Below, piece by piece: positions 1-5,879 of a stretch of DNA of 5,879 nt. The position numbers and the translations under genes are program-made. The notes beneath the pieces are model-generated. The model had not been told where the DNA came from and searched no databases. It saw only the letters and a program-made list of their open reading frames with translations. The stretch is from an uncultured bacterium (lineage in GTDB: Bacteria; Bacteroidota; Bacteroidia; Bacteroidales; Marinifilaceae). The DNA lies in the NCBI GenBank assembly GCA_905215395.1, contig CAJMQA010000220.1, forward strand, positions 1 to 5,879, written 5' to 3'. Every line of letters starts with the position of its first letter. Positions within the stretch are counted from its first letter, which is position 1.

Positions 1-2380
1 TTTTCCACATCAGCTCGTTCAGCTCTTCATCCGACATTTCTCCATAAGCTTTTTCATTCTGAGCTTTCCAGTTGGAAGTCCGGAAATCAAAGTTATTCTG
101 ATATTCAGAACCACCGTAATAATAATCGTTATTACCATAGCTAGTCACATAACCTTTTCCCTTTTCAGTGACTCCTTCTTTCTGATCAACATTCTCCCAA
201 ACCCAGTCGGTCAAAGCCTGGAAATGCCCGTCTCCAAGCCCTTTACCCGGTTTTAAAGTAATCACTACATTCGGACTGAACTTCCATACACCTTCAGCAT
301 AAGCATACTGTTCCGTTACAACAGTTACAGGCAGAGTATTATAGTTCCATGCGGTTGTATATACATACTCATCAGCTTTCAATATCGTCGAACTACCATC
401 GTAATATCTATACAACACCGCAATTGTATCTTCCGCCTGGGCAAACGGATATTTCTGTTCCAGGAATTTTGGCAGGTAATTTCCGGCAGGGATGGAAGAA
501 CTGAAGTTATTATTGATTCCCGGCTCTCCCATAGCCTTATAGTCGGCCGGATTCACAATGGTAGTTTTATCAGCCTTTTTCCAATTTGTCCCGTCATAAG
601 TATAAACAGCATATTCTATTTGTGCCGTCACACCAGCAGCTTTAGAAAACAAGGGTGAACGGCTGAATTTATTCTGTACCGGAATATACCCGGCCGCAAC
701 TGATGCAGATACTGAAGCCGGATTGCCCGCAGGATTTACCTCCACAGCCATGGTATTCACATATTTGGTCCCGGACACACCAATCGCAAACCCGGTTACG
801 GTTACCTCCTGACCATTCAATGCCGGATCAACCATACCGTTCAATGGATATTGTATACTTCCGATGGCGGTTGTTGTTCCTGCCACATTTACATTGTAAT
901 AATTTCCGCTGATAGACAAGGTTCCTGTATAAGAAACATATTTTACCTCCGGATCCTGCAGATAAGCATCCATAGCAGCTGCATCCATGGGTATCGCAAC
1001 CGGATAAATATAAGAGCCATGAGCTGCCAAAGTAACTTTCGAACTATTCGGGAATTGCATTAATCCGCTGTACTTAGTGGTCGTCCCGCTTACGGTCATC
1101 ACGTCACCAATCGAATAAGTCCCCTCATAAGAATTTCCCAGAAATGTCAAAATATATCCTGTTCCGTCAGTCAGCAGGAACCCTTGTTTGTATTCTGCAC
1201 AAACGGTACCCCTTACCGTATACTCTCCGGCCGCAGAGGCAATAACCGTACCGATCTCATCATACTGGGATACAGGCACAACTTCAGTAGCCATCGTACT
1301 GACATATTTATTGCCGGAAACACCAATCACATAACCCGTTACGATCACTTTCTGACCATTCAGGGATGCATCGATAAGATCATCAGCCGGATATTGAATA
1401 CTTCCGACAGCCTTTGCAGCCCCTTCTATATTTACATTATAATAATTACCACTTATAGATAATGTCCCGGTGTATGAAATATACTGTACCGATGCTCCCG
1501 TCAGATAAGCATCCATTTCCGGAGCTCCCCACTGATCCGGCACAGGTTGAGTATATTCTTCAACTCCCACTTTCGTTACAACAGCTGTATTCGGAAATTG
1601 ACTCATGCCATTAAACTCGGTTGTCGTACCTTCAACGGTAACAATATCTCCGACAGCATTTGAATTACTTCCCAGAAACACCAGAATCGGGGCTGTACCA
1701 TCCGATACCAGAAAACCTCTCCCGTACGTCGCAACCACTGTACCTTTTATCTTATAATCTCCGGGACCTGCCGTTATTACATCCGAAACCTTATCAAAAG
1801 TCTCTCCTTCTCCCCCGCCACCAGTTCCGGGTTCCGTATCTGAATATTTATAAGTCACCACAACATTGTCTCCTGGAACCGGATTCTCTATTGCTACAGC
1901 CAAAACTTTCGGTAAATTCTTATCCGGACTTTTAGATGGAGTCAGGTAATCCGCATCACCGTTTCCCCATACAGTCTGATAATCCTCTGCTGTCAACTCA
2001 TATGTCTTTGCACCTTCCAATTCTTGCAGATAAGCCGGAGCCTCAGGAACGTAATTAAAGGTCATACGGATTGCAGAACCAATGGAAGCTGTTTTCCAAT
2101 TCTTTGACAAAAAGGCAGGTAATACCACCCTGGGATCAGTTTCAGAAGTCAGATATTGATTACTCTTCACTGCTTTCAAAGCCGAAGATGTCACTCCTTC
2201 CACCCTCAGGTCACTGATTATGGAATAATCATCAGCCGTCAGGGTGTAATCCTTATTCAACACGTTCTCCGGCGTAGTCATATCCTCCAATTCCTTGAAA
2301 TGCTGTTCGTTAAAATCCTGACAAGCACATATCCCCAGCAAGGAAGCGATAAAGAGAGATATAATAAAATGTTTTTTCAT
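1..2380 (-). CDS. Multidomain outer-membrane lipoprotein with tandem OB-like repeats, partner of the upstream TonB receptor (C-terminus off the left edge)
   Basis: The frame is open from the ATG at 2380 to base 1, giving 793 complete residues without a stop; the C-terminus lies outside the window. The N-terminus, MKKHFIISLFIASLLGICAC, is a lipoprotein signal peptide, with Cys20 the likely lipidated residue followed by QDFNE. Seen in order: two copies of a DY...LP.FL/VL module (about 45-111 and 127-181), a Gly-rich linker (185-193), two tandem OB-like units (195-370 and 373-550), a third DY...LPKFL module (605-662), and a C-terminal region with GYVTSYGNNDYYYGG (743-757). The gene starts 27 bp after the receptor gene, so co-transcription is very likely. 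By position it should be the receptor's accessory lipoprotein, but it lacks recognisable SusD features. OB-like repeats are typical of uncharacterised Bacteroidota surface lipoproteins; the ligand is unknown. The start is the only sensible one, because the signal peptide begins there and AAAAGAATAG lies just upstream. Confidence 0.9.
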   Translation of the reverse strand, partial: MKKHFIISLFIASLLGICACQDFNEQHFKELEDMTTPENVLNKDYTLTADDYSIISDLRVEGVTSSALKAVKSNQYLTSETDPRVVLPAFLSKNWKTASIGSAIRMTFNYVPEAPAYLQELEGAKTYELTAEDYQTVWGNGDADYLTPSKSPDKNLPKVLAVAIENPVPGDNVVVTYKYSDTEPGTGGGGEGETFDKVSDVITAGPGDYKIKGTVVATYGRGFLVSDGTAPILVFLGSNSNAVGDIVTVEGTTTEFNGMSQFPNTAVVTKVGVEEYTQPVPDQWGAPEMDAYLTGASVQYISYTGTLSISGNYYNVNIEGAAKAVGSIQYPADDLIDASLNGQKVIVTGYVIGVSGNKYVSTMATEVVPVSQYDEIGTVIASAAGEYTVRGTVCAEYKQGFLLTDGTGYILTFLGNSYEGTYSIGDVMTVSGTTTKYSGLMQFPNSSKVTLAAHGSYIYPVAIPMDAAAMDAYLQDPEVKYVSYTGTLSISGNYYNVNVAGTTTAIGSIQYPLNGMVDPALNGQEVTVTGFAIGVSGTKYVNTMAVEVNPAGNPASVSASVAAGYIPVQNKFSRSPLFSKAAGVTAQIEYAVYTYDGTNWKKADKTTIVNPADYKAMGEPGINNNFSSSIPAGNYLPKFLEQKYPFAQAEDTIAVLYRYYDGSSTILKADEYVYTTAWNYNTLPVTVVTEQYAYAEGVWKFSPNVVITLKPGKGLGDGHFQALTDWVWENVDQKEGVTEKGKGYVTSYGNNDYYYGGSEYQNNFDFRTSNWKAQNEKAYGEMSDEELNELMWK
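395..568 (-). repeat. DY/LP.FL module, copy 3 (lipoprotein residues ~605-662)
   Basis: The stretch runs from TTIVNPADYKAMGEPGINNN to NYLPKFLEQKYPFAQAED and ends in VLYRYYD. It is the third occurrence of the module, separated from copies 1 and 2 by the two OB-like units. It is preceded by YTYDGTNWKKA, and a similar aromatic strand (YAYAEGVWKFSP) recurs after it at about residues 692-703. Confidence 0.6.
731..1264 (-). repeat. OB-like tandem unit, copy B (lipoprotein residues ~373-550)
   Basis: This is the second unit, colinear with copy A: YTVRGTVCAEYKQGFLLTDG, ILTFLG, IGDVMTVSGTTTKYSG, then SYTGTLSISGNYYNVN, GSIQYP and GQEVTVTGFAIGVSG. By hand count the second halves of A and B match at about 47 of 69 residues, including an identical 16-residue stretch. 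The codons for that stretch differ at many synonymous sites, so the duplication is old and the protein sequence has been held by selection or paralogue constraint. Copy B carries about two extra residues (SYEGTY region) compared with A. Confidence 0.78.
1271..1798 (-). repeat. OB-like tandem unit, copy A (lipoprotein residues ~195-370)
   Basis: This is the first of two homologous protein units. The first half reads YKIKGTVVATYGRGFLVSDG, then an ILVFLG strand and VGDIVTVEGTTTEFNG. The second half has SYTGTLSISGNYYNVN, GSIQYP and GQKVIVTGYVIGVSG. Each half shows the strand pattern 'GT...gFLv.DG...vGd.VtV.G' expected of a small OB-type barrel, so the unit may be two barrels. The fold is inferred from the pattern only. 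Confidence 0.75.
1838..2002 (-). repeat. DY/LP.VL module, copy 2 (lipoprotein residues ~127-181)
   Basis: The stretch runs from YELTAEDYQTVWGNGDADYL to NLPKVLAVAIENPVPGDNVV and ends in VTYKYSD. It follows copy 1 closely and is followed by the Gly-rich linker that leads into the OB-like units. Homology with copies 1 and 3 is by eye. Confidence 0.6.
2048..2248 (-). repeat. DY/LP.FL module, copy 1 (lipoprotein residues ~45-111)
   Basis: The stretch runs from YTLTADDYSII to VVLPAFLSKNW and ends in IRMTFNYVP. It shares the order 'Y.LTa.DY ... LP.fL ... V.Y.Y' with two later segments of the same protein. Function unknown. Confidence 0.55.
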
Positions 2381-2407
2381 ATTCTATTCTTTTAAATCAT
2401 CAGACAA

Positions 2408-5119
2408 TTAAAATGTAATCTTTAAACGAACGGAATAATTCCGGCCAAAACGATAGAACACCTGATAAGCCGTCTTCCAATCATGATCATTCCCATCCAT
2501 TGCATCAGATATAGAGACATTATCCAATACATTATTTACATTAGCGTAAATAGTCGCCCATATTTTTCCTAAAGGAAATCTGTAATTCATATTCAGATCC
2601 AGTTCGCCCGCAGCAGGCATTCTCCACGGGGTAGCATATGCTTTATAGCCATTCATCACCAAATCGCCCCCGTTTGAACCTCCGACACTGAATTCCGCAT
2701 AGTTACGCATCCAGTAAGTATAATCAGCCCCAACCCTCAATCCTTTCAAAGGTTGTGCCTTAGCCCCGATAGCAAAAGAAGTCTGGGCAGAATTACCAAC
2801 CCGGGTGCCATCCAGATCCAGCACCATTTTAGCATGATCTTCAGCCTGAATACCGGAAGCAACCTCGCCATCCATATTCTTTAAAGGTTGCCCTGAGGAG
2901 TTATAAAAATATCCGGTAGAAACACTATTCCACTTCCAGTCACCAATCGAAACCATTCCGGTAATATCCAGGTCCTTGACAGGCCGGAGGACAAAATCCA
3001 GCTCCACTCCCTGATGCAAGGCATCCACTCCACTCATATTAATGGTTGCCCGGTCCCCGTCTTTTAATGTCAATGTACGGGTCATGGTTTTATCCAGCCA
3101 GGCTGTACGATAAACATTCAGATTGGCACTGAATAAAGAGGAGCGGTAACCATATCCCAGTTCGGCAGAAAAAACTTTCTCATTTACAGCATCCGGGTTG
3201 GTAGCATTACTATTCAATGCATACAGGAAAACCCCTCCGGAATAAAACGGAGCCCTGGAAATATACCCGATATTTGCAAAAACATTATGCCGGTCAGTGA
3301 TATTATAATTGGCCCCCCCCTTTACATTCCAACCGATAAAATTCTCTGTATTCGATTTTTCATGTGTTTTATCATAATAAAAATGATTCTTTTGCCAATA
3401 ACTGGTATTGGAAACTGCTCCCGCGACAAACACACTCAAAGCATCTTTATTGTATTCAGCCTGTCCGAATACCCCTTCCTGCATCACATAACCATCATAA
3501 TCACGATAAACCACATCTCCCACTTTCAACTTCTGATTAACCCATTCCGGATTAGCAGCATTCCCGTTATCAGCTTTACTAACCTGAGCCCGGTAACGGT
3601 CTACAAAGAACTCTCCTCCATACAAATCGACCAGTTCATTGGTGTGTTTCCCGTTATAGTAACGGAAATCTATACCTCCGTAAATATCAAAATATTTACC
3701 GATACTTGTCGTATAAGTAGACATCAGTCCATACCAGTTGTGTTCATTCTTGGATTCCGACATGGCCATCAACGAACCATTATCACTACCGGCATTCAAT
3801 TCATAAATCTTGTCATAAGCAAAAGTCCCGTCTGCATTACGGAAATAAGTATTTAAAGTCCCATTATTCGAACCATACCACATGTTTGCATAATCAGAGG
3901 TCGAACCTAAACCCTTGTAACCACCACCACGACCGATAGAAACATACAATGCCGTAGAAAGGCTGGATTTCTCATTGATTGTCCAAAAATGGTTTAAGGA
4001 AATCTGAGGTTTGTGATAACTATTATAGGCAGAAGTCTTCCGTTCACCATTCAGTCCGAATCCATAAGTCGGATTATAACGATACTGACGATCCTTACCC
4101 ATATATTTTTCAACGTTTTTCCATCCGGCAATCGTCAATCCGTCGTATTTACTACGCTGATTATGCCATTGTGGAGCTCCGAATACAGTAAAAGATAATA
4201 AGTGAGCATCATTGATCTGTTTGGAAATATTGGCAAAATAAGAATAACTTTCAAATTCTGTGCCCTGAATATACCCATCTCCCCAGCTTTTACCGCCTAA
4301 CAAAGTGAAAGCCCAACCATTACGAAGACCGGTAGATACATTAAACATCACCTTATTATAACCATCATTTCCCAAAGCATATGAAACGGAGCCTCCGGCT
4401 TTTGCATCAGTCGTCTTAGTTACAATATTAATAGATCCCCCGACAGAAGGAGAAGATATTTTAGAAGCACCTAAACCACGCTGCACCTGCATTGAACGGG
4501 TAACATCCGACAATCCTGACCAATTGGACCAATATAAACCACCCCATTCCATATCGTTCATTGGAACCCCATTTATCATGACAGCGATATTAGCCTGTTC
4601 AAATCCCCGAAGATTAATACGGGAATCCCCGAAGGCACCTCCGGATTTTGTTGCATAAACCCCAGGAGTAGATTTCAATATTTCAGGAAATTCCTGAGTA
4701 GATAATTTATTTTCTATGATAGTAGGTTCTATCACGGAAAGAGCCACAGGCGTTTTCCGTTGTACAGCCACTGAAGCCGTAACTGTAACATCCCCCAAAC
4801 CAATGGATTCCGTTTTCAGCTTCACTACCCCCAGGTTCAAATCCTTGTTGAGTGTAACTTCCTTTCTTAACTCCGTATACCCAACACTCCGGAATATCAA
4901 AATCTGTTTCCCGGTTTGAAATGTTTTTAAACTAAAGCTACCATCCAAATCCGCGGCAATTCCCTCTGAAGTCCCATCTATCATAACTGTAGCCCCAACT
5001 AATGGCTCATTTGTCTGGGAATCCAATATTTTTCCCTTAATTAACACTTGTGCCATTGACACCAATGACAAAAAACATAGAAAGACTAAAAATACTAAAG
5101 TCTTAGTTATTTTACTCAT
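2408..5119 (-). CDS. TonB-dependent outer-membrane receptor with N-terminal carboxypeptidase-regulatory-like domain
   Basis: A complete 903-residue outer-membrane receptor that should import a ligand across the outer membrane using TonB/ExbBD energy. Residues 1-24 are a Sec signal peptide ending SMAQ. Residues about 25-102 are a carboxypeptidase-regulatory-like domain (IKGKILDSQTNEPLVGATVM ... DLDGSFSLKT ... SVGY). A TonB-box-like GDVTVTAS follows at 109-116, then a plug at about 120-238 (PEILKSTPGVYA, INLRGFEQANIAVMINGVPM, GLGASKISSPSVGGSINIVT). The 22-strand-type barrel runs to the C-terminal RLKITF, with Phe as the last residue. No STN domain is present, so signalling to an anti-sigma factor is not indicated. 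Length is normal for Bacteroidota receptors. The downstream lipoprotein gene, 27 bp away, is the likely partner. The substrate cannot be read from the sequence; the barrel is rich in Tyr, Trp and Asn. An 8-G run interrupts codons 600-603 without breaking the frame. Confidence 0.95.
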   Translation of the reverse strand: MSKITKTLVFLVFLCFLSLVSMAQVLIKGKILDSQTNEPLVGATVMIDGTSEGIAADLDGSFSLKTFQTGKQILIFRSVGYTELRKEVTLNKDLNLGVVKLKTESIGLGDVTVTASVAVQRKTPVALSVIEPTIIENKLSTQEFPEILKSTPGVYATKSGGAFGDSRINLRGFEQANIAVMINGVPMNDMEWGGLYWSNWSGLSDVTRSMQVQRGLGASKISSPSVGGSINIVTKTTDAKAGGSVSYALGNDGYNKVMFNVSTGLRNGWAFTLLGGKSWGDGYIQGTEFESYSYFANISKQINDAHLLSFTVFGAPQWHNQRSKYDGLTIAGWKNVEKYMGKDRQYRYNPTYGFGLNGERKTSAYNSYHKPQISLNHFWTINEKSSLSTALYVSIGRGGGYKGLGSTSDYANMWYGSNNGTLNTYFRNADGTFAYDKIYELNAGSDNGSLMAMSESKNEHNWYGLMSTYTTSIGKYFDIYGGIDFRYYNGKHTNELVDLYGGEFFVDRYRAQVSKADNGNAANPEWVNQKLKVGDVVYRDYDGYVMQEGVFGQAEYNKDALSVFVAGAVSNTSYWQKNHFYYDKTHEKSNTENFIGWNVKGGANYNITDRHNVFANIGYISRAPFYSGGVFLYALNSNATNPDAVNEKVFSAELGYGYRSSLFSANLNVYRTAWLDKTMTRTLTLKDGDRATINMSGVDALHQGVELDFVLRPVKDLDITGMVSIGDWKWNSVSTGYFYNSSGQPLKNMDGEVASGIQAEDHAKMVLDLDGTRVGNSAQTSFAIGAKAQPLKGLRVGADYTYWMRNYAEFSVGGSNGGDLVMNGYKAYATPWRMPAAGELDLNMNYRFPLGKIWATIYANVNNVLDNVSISDAMDGNDHDWKTAYQVFYRFGRNYSVRLKITF

Positions 5120-5285
5120 ACAGTAACAATTATTAATATTAACAAATCATTTTCATTAAAAACACCATGCACCCAATAAAAAAGAACCTTTAATTTGTCG
5201 CTCCAAATGCAAAAATAACTGAAATAATCAATACCACCATGTTTTTAAAATAAATTTTTGAATTTCAGCTTTTTGCTGTTCGGCG

Positions 5286-5293
5286 CAAAGCTA
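5286..5293 (-). promoter_or_regulatory. Candidate -7 element TAGCTTTG for the receptor operon
   Basis: Read on the minus strand, TAGCTTTG matches the Bacteroidota -7 consensus TAnnTTTG exactly. A TTTG lies upstream (5308-5311 on the plus strand as CAAA), but only 14 bases away, closer than the usual 19-21, so the -33 element is not convincing. Two further exact matches occur at 5308-5315 (TAATTTTG) and 5210-5217 (TATTTTTG), also without a well-placed -33. If this one is used, the leader before the ATG at 5119 would be about 160 nt. Confidence 0.35.
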
Positions 5294-5296
5294 GAA

Positions 5297-5333
5297 AAAT
5301 AATGTTACAAAATTATGTTATAATTCATTATTT
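5297..5333. promoter_or_regulatory. AT-rich inverted repeats, possible operator
   Basis: An 8-bp arm AAATAATG (5297-5304) is repeated inverted as CATTATTT (5326-5333). A shorter hairpin, AATTAT-GTT-ATAATT, lies inside it at 5311-5325. The element sits just upstream of the candidate -7 at 5286-5293 relative to minus-strand transcription. In such AT-rich sequence part of this symmetry may be chance. Confidence 0.25.
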
Positions 5334-5349
5334 ATGCCCGTAATAAAGG

Positions 5350-5380
5350 TTCGTTTATAAACGTGTCGAATGTGTTGAAC
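5350..5380. promoter_or_regulatory. 12-bp perfect palindrome plus adjacent direct repeat, possible regulator site
   Basis: CGTTTATAAACG (5352-5363) is a perfect palindrome flanked by TTCG (5350-5353) and CGAA (5367-5370). It runs into GTGTCGAA (5363-5370), repeated 9 bp later as GTGTTGAA (5372-5379) with one mismatch. A site between two divergent transport genes is a typical place for a transcription factor operator, but no regulator gene is visible here. Confidence 0.35.
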
Positions 5381-5452
5381 TATATGATGGAGATACATTT
5401 TTCATTTTGATTATTCACTTTAATAATAAACTAGTATTCAAATTTTTAACAA

Positions 5453-5879
5453 ATGAGAATACTTACATTGCTTCTCTTTCTGCTCTTTAGTGTGGCAACT
5501 TTTGCACAAGTAACCACTTCCGGCATCAATGGCCGGGTAAAAGACAATAAGGAGTACTTACCTGGAGCGACCATTCAGGCAGTTCATTTACCATCAGGCA
5601 CCCGTTACGGAACGGTGACTAATGCTGACGGACGTTTCACCCTTCAGGGGATGAGACCCGGAGGTCCCTATGAGTTTACCCGTTCACACAAAGCGGGCGT
5701 GAAAATAGACTGGAACATCAACGACCGGAATAAACTGACAGCCCGCTATAGCTATGTAGGTGCTAAAAAACTCAAATTTTCAAGAAGCGAATACTCCCTG
5801 AGTTCCTCCGATAATGCTTTCAATTTTGAAAGTACCACTAGTTCATAGATCGTAGAGTTGAATTCTAAAATTAAAAACT
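5453..5879 (+). pseudogene. Decayed Oar-like TonB-dependent receptor: internal deletion plus in-frame stop, continuing past the right edge
   Basis: The ATG at 5453 opens a 131-residue frame ending with TAG at 5846-5848. Residues 1-19 are a signal peptide (ending TFAQ). Residues about 20-74 are the first part of a carboxypeptidase-regulatory-like domain (GINGRVKDNKEYLPGATIQA, NADGRFTLQGMRPGGPYE), in the form typical of Oar-like receptors around 1,000 residues long. At about residue 74/75 the sequence jumps directly to FTRSHKAGVKIDWNINDRNK and YSYVGAKKLKFSRSEYSL, which read as barrel strands. The rest of the regulatory domain, the plug and the first barrel strands are missing. After the TAG the same frame stays open as IVELNSKIKN, matching the expected barrel continuation, so the stop is probably a late nonsense mutation (for example TGG to TAG). 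It could not work as a receptor. A small secreted product remains possible but is unlikely. Family assignment rests on remembered sequence patterns. Confidence 0.8.

Larger units (their letters stand above)
5120..5452. other. Divergent AT-rich intergenic region
   Basis: These 333 bases separate the receptor operon (minus) from the decayed receptor gene (plus). No open frame with coding character is visible. The stretch is markedly more AT-rich than the flanking genes. It contains candidate -7 motifs facing the minus strand, a 12-bp palindrome with a direct repeat, and AT-rich inverted repeats. Neither flanking start codon has a clear Shine-Dalgarno sequence, which is normal in Bacteroidota. 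Confidence 0.8.

Noticed and set aside
703..1462. Plus-strand open frames of 69-92 codons opposite the lipoprotein gene
   Set aside because: They are antisense to a continuous coding frame. Their partial similarity to each other simply mirrors the two OB-like repeats on the other strand.
195..1798. Reading the OB-like units as a nucleic-acid-binding or nuclease system
   Set aside because: OB-type folds occur in many exported proteins. The lipoprotein signal, receptor neighbour and lack of any nuclease motif give no support for a nucleic-acid role.
731..1798. DNA repeats of CRISPR or mobile origin
   Set aside because: The similarity is at protein level with diverged codons and units over 500 bp long. 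There are no short identical repeats with spacers and no terminal inverted repeats.
2381..2407. Separate promoter or terminator between receptor and lipoprotein genes
   Set aside because: Only 27 bases lie between stop and start. No hairpin with a U-run and no TAnnTTTG element is present, so a shared transcript is the simpler reading.
3287..3856. 189-codon open frame on the plus strand
   Set aside because: It lies wholly antisense to the receptor gene, whose minus-strand frame is complete and family-typical. The peptide has no recognisable domain and looks like a shadow frame.
5133..5142. TTAATATTAA palindrome just upstream of the receptor start
   Set aside because: A 10-bp all-AT palindrome in very AT-rich sequence is expected by chance, and no flanking symmetry extends it.
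5453..5848. A genuine small secreted protein of 131 residues
   Set aside because: The sequence is two separated pieces of a large receptor joined together, and the frame continues with family-like residues after the stop. Decay explains it better, though a short functional product is not excluded.

Overview
The window looks like chromosomal DNA from a gut-type Bacteroidota, most likely the order Bacteroidales. The signs are a TonB-dependent receptor with an N-terminal carboxypeptidase-regulatory-like domain, a lipoprotein with a Cys-Gln-Asp start, AT-rich leaders without clear Shine-Dalgarno sequences, and TAnnTTTG-type -7 motifs. The genus cannot be fixed from this sequence.

Layout: bases 1-2380 (minus strand) hold a large outer-membrane lipoprotein whose C-terminus is cut off by the left edge. 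Its gene lies 27 bp downstream of a complete 903-residue TonB-dependent outer-membrane receptor (2408-5119, minus strand). The two almost certainly form one transport operon. The receptor would be the gated barrel and the lipoprotein its surface or periplasmic accessory, in the place where a SusD-like protein usually sits. The lipoprotein is not recognisably SusD-like: it has two tandem copies of a roughly 177-residue OB-like unit, flanked by three copies of a shorter module. The substrate is unknown.

Bases 5120-5452 are a divergent AT-rich intergenic region. It holds candidate -7 elements for the receptor operon, a perfect 12-bp palindrome with an adjacent 9-bp-period direct repeat, and AT-rich inverted repeats. 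Bases 5453-5879 (plus strand) hold a decayed gene for a second, unrelated Oar-like TonB-dependent receptor. It keeps the signal peptide and part of the regulatory-like domain, is joined in frame to a piece of barrel, and is interrupted by TAG at 5846. The frame stays open and family-like after that stop, up to the window edge.

No RNA gene, CRISPR array, insertion sequence or convincing terminator was seen. The most notable points are the unusual lipoprotein architecture next to a receptor, the receptor remnant, and an 8-G run inside the intact receptor gene.
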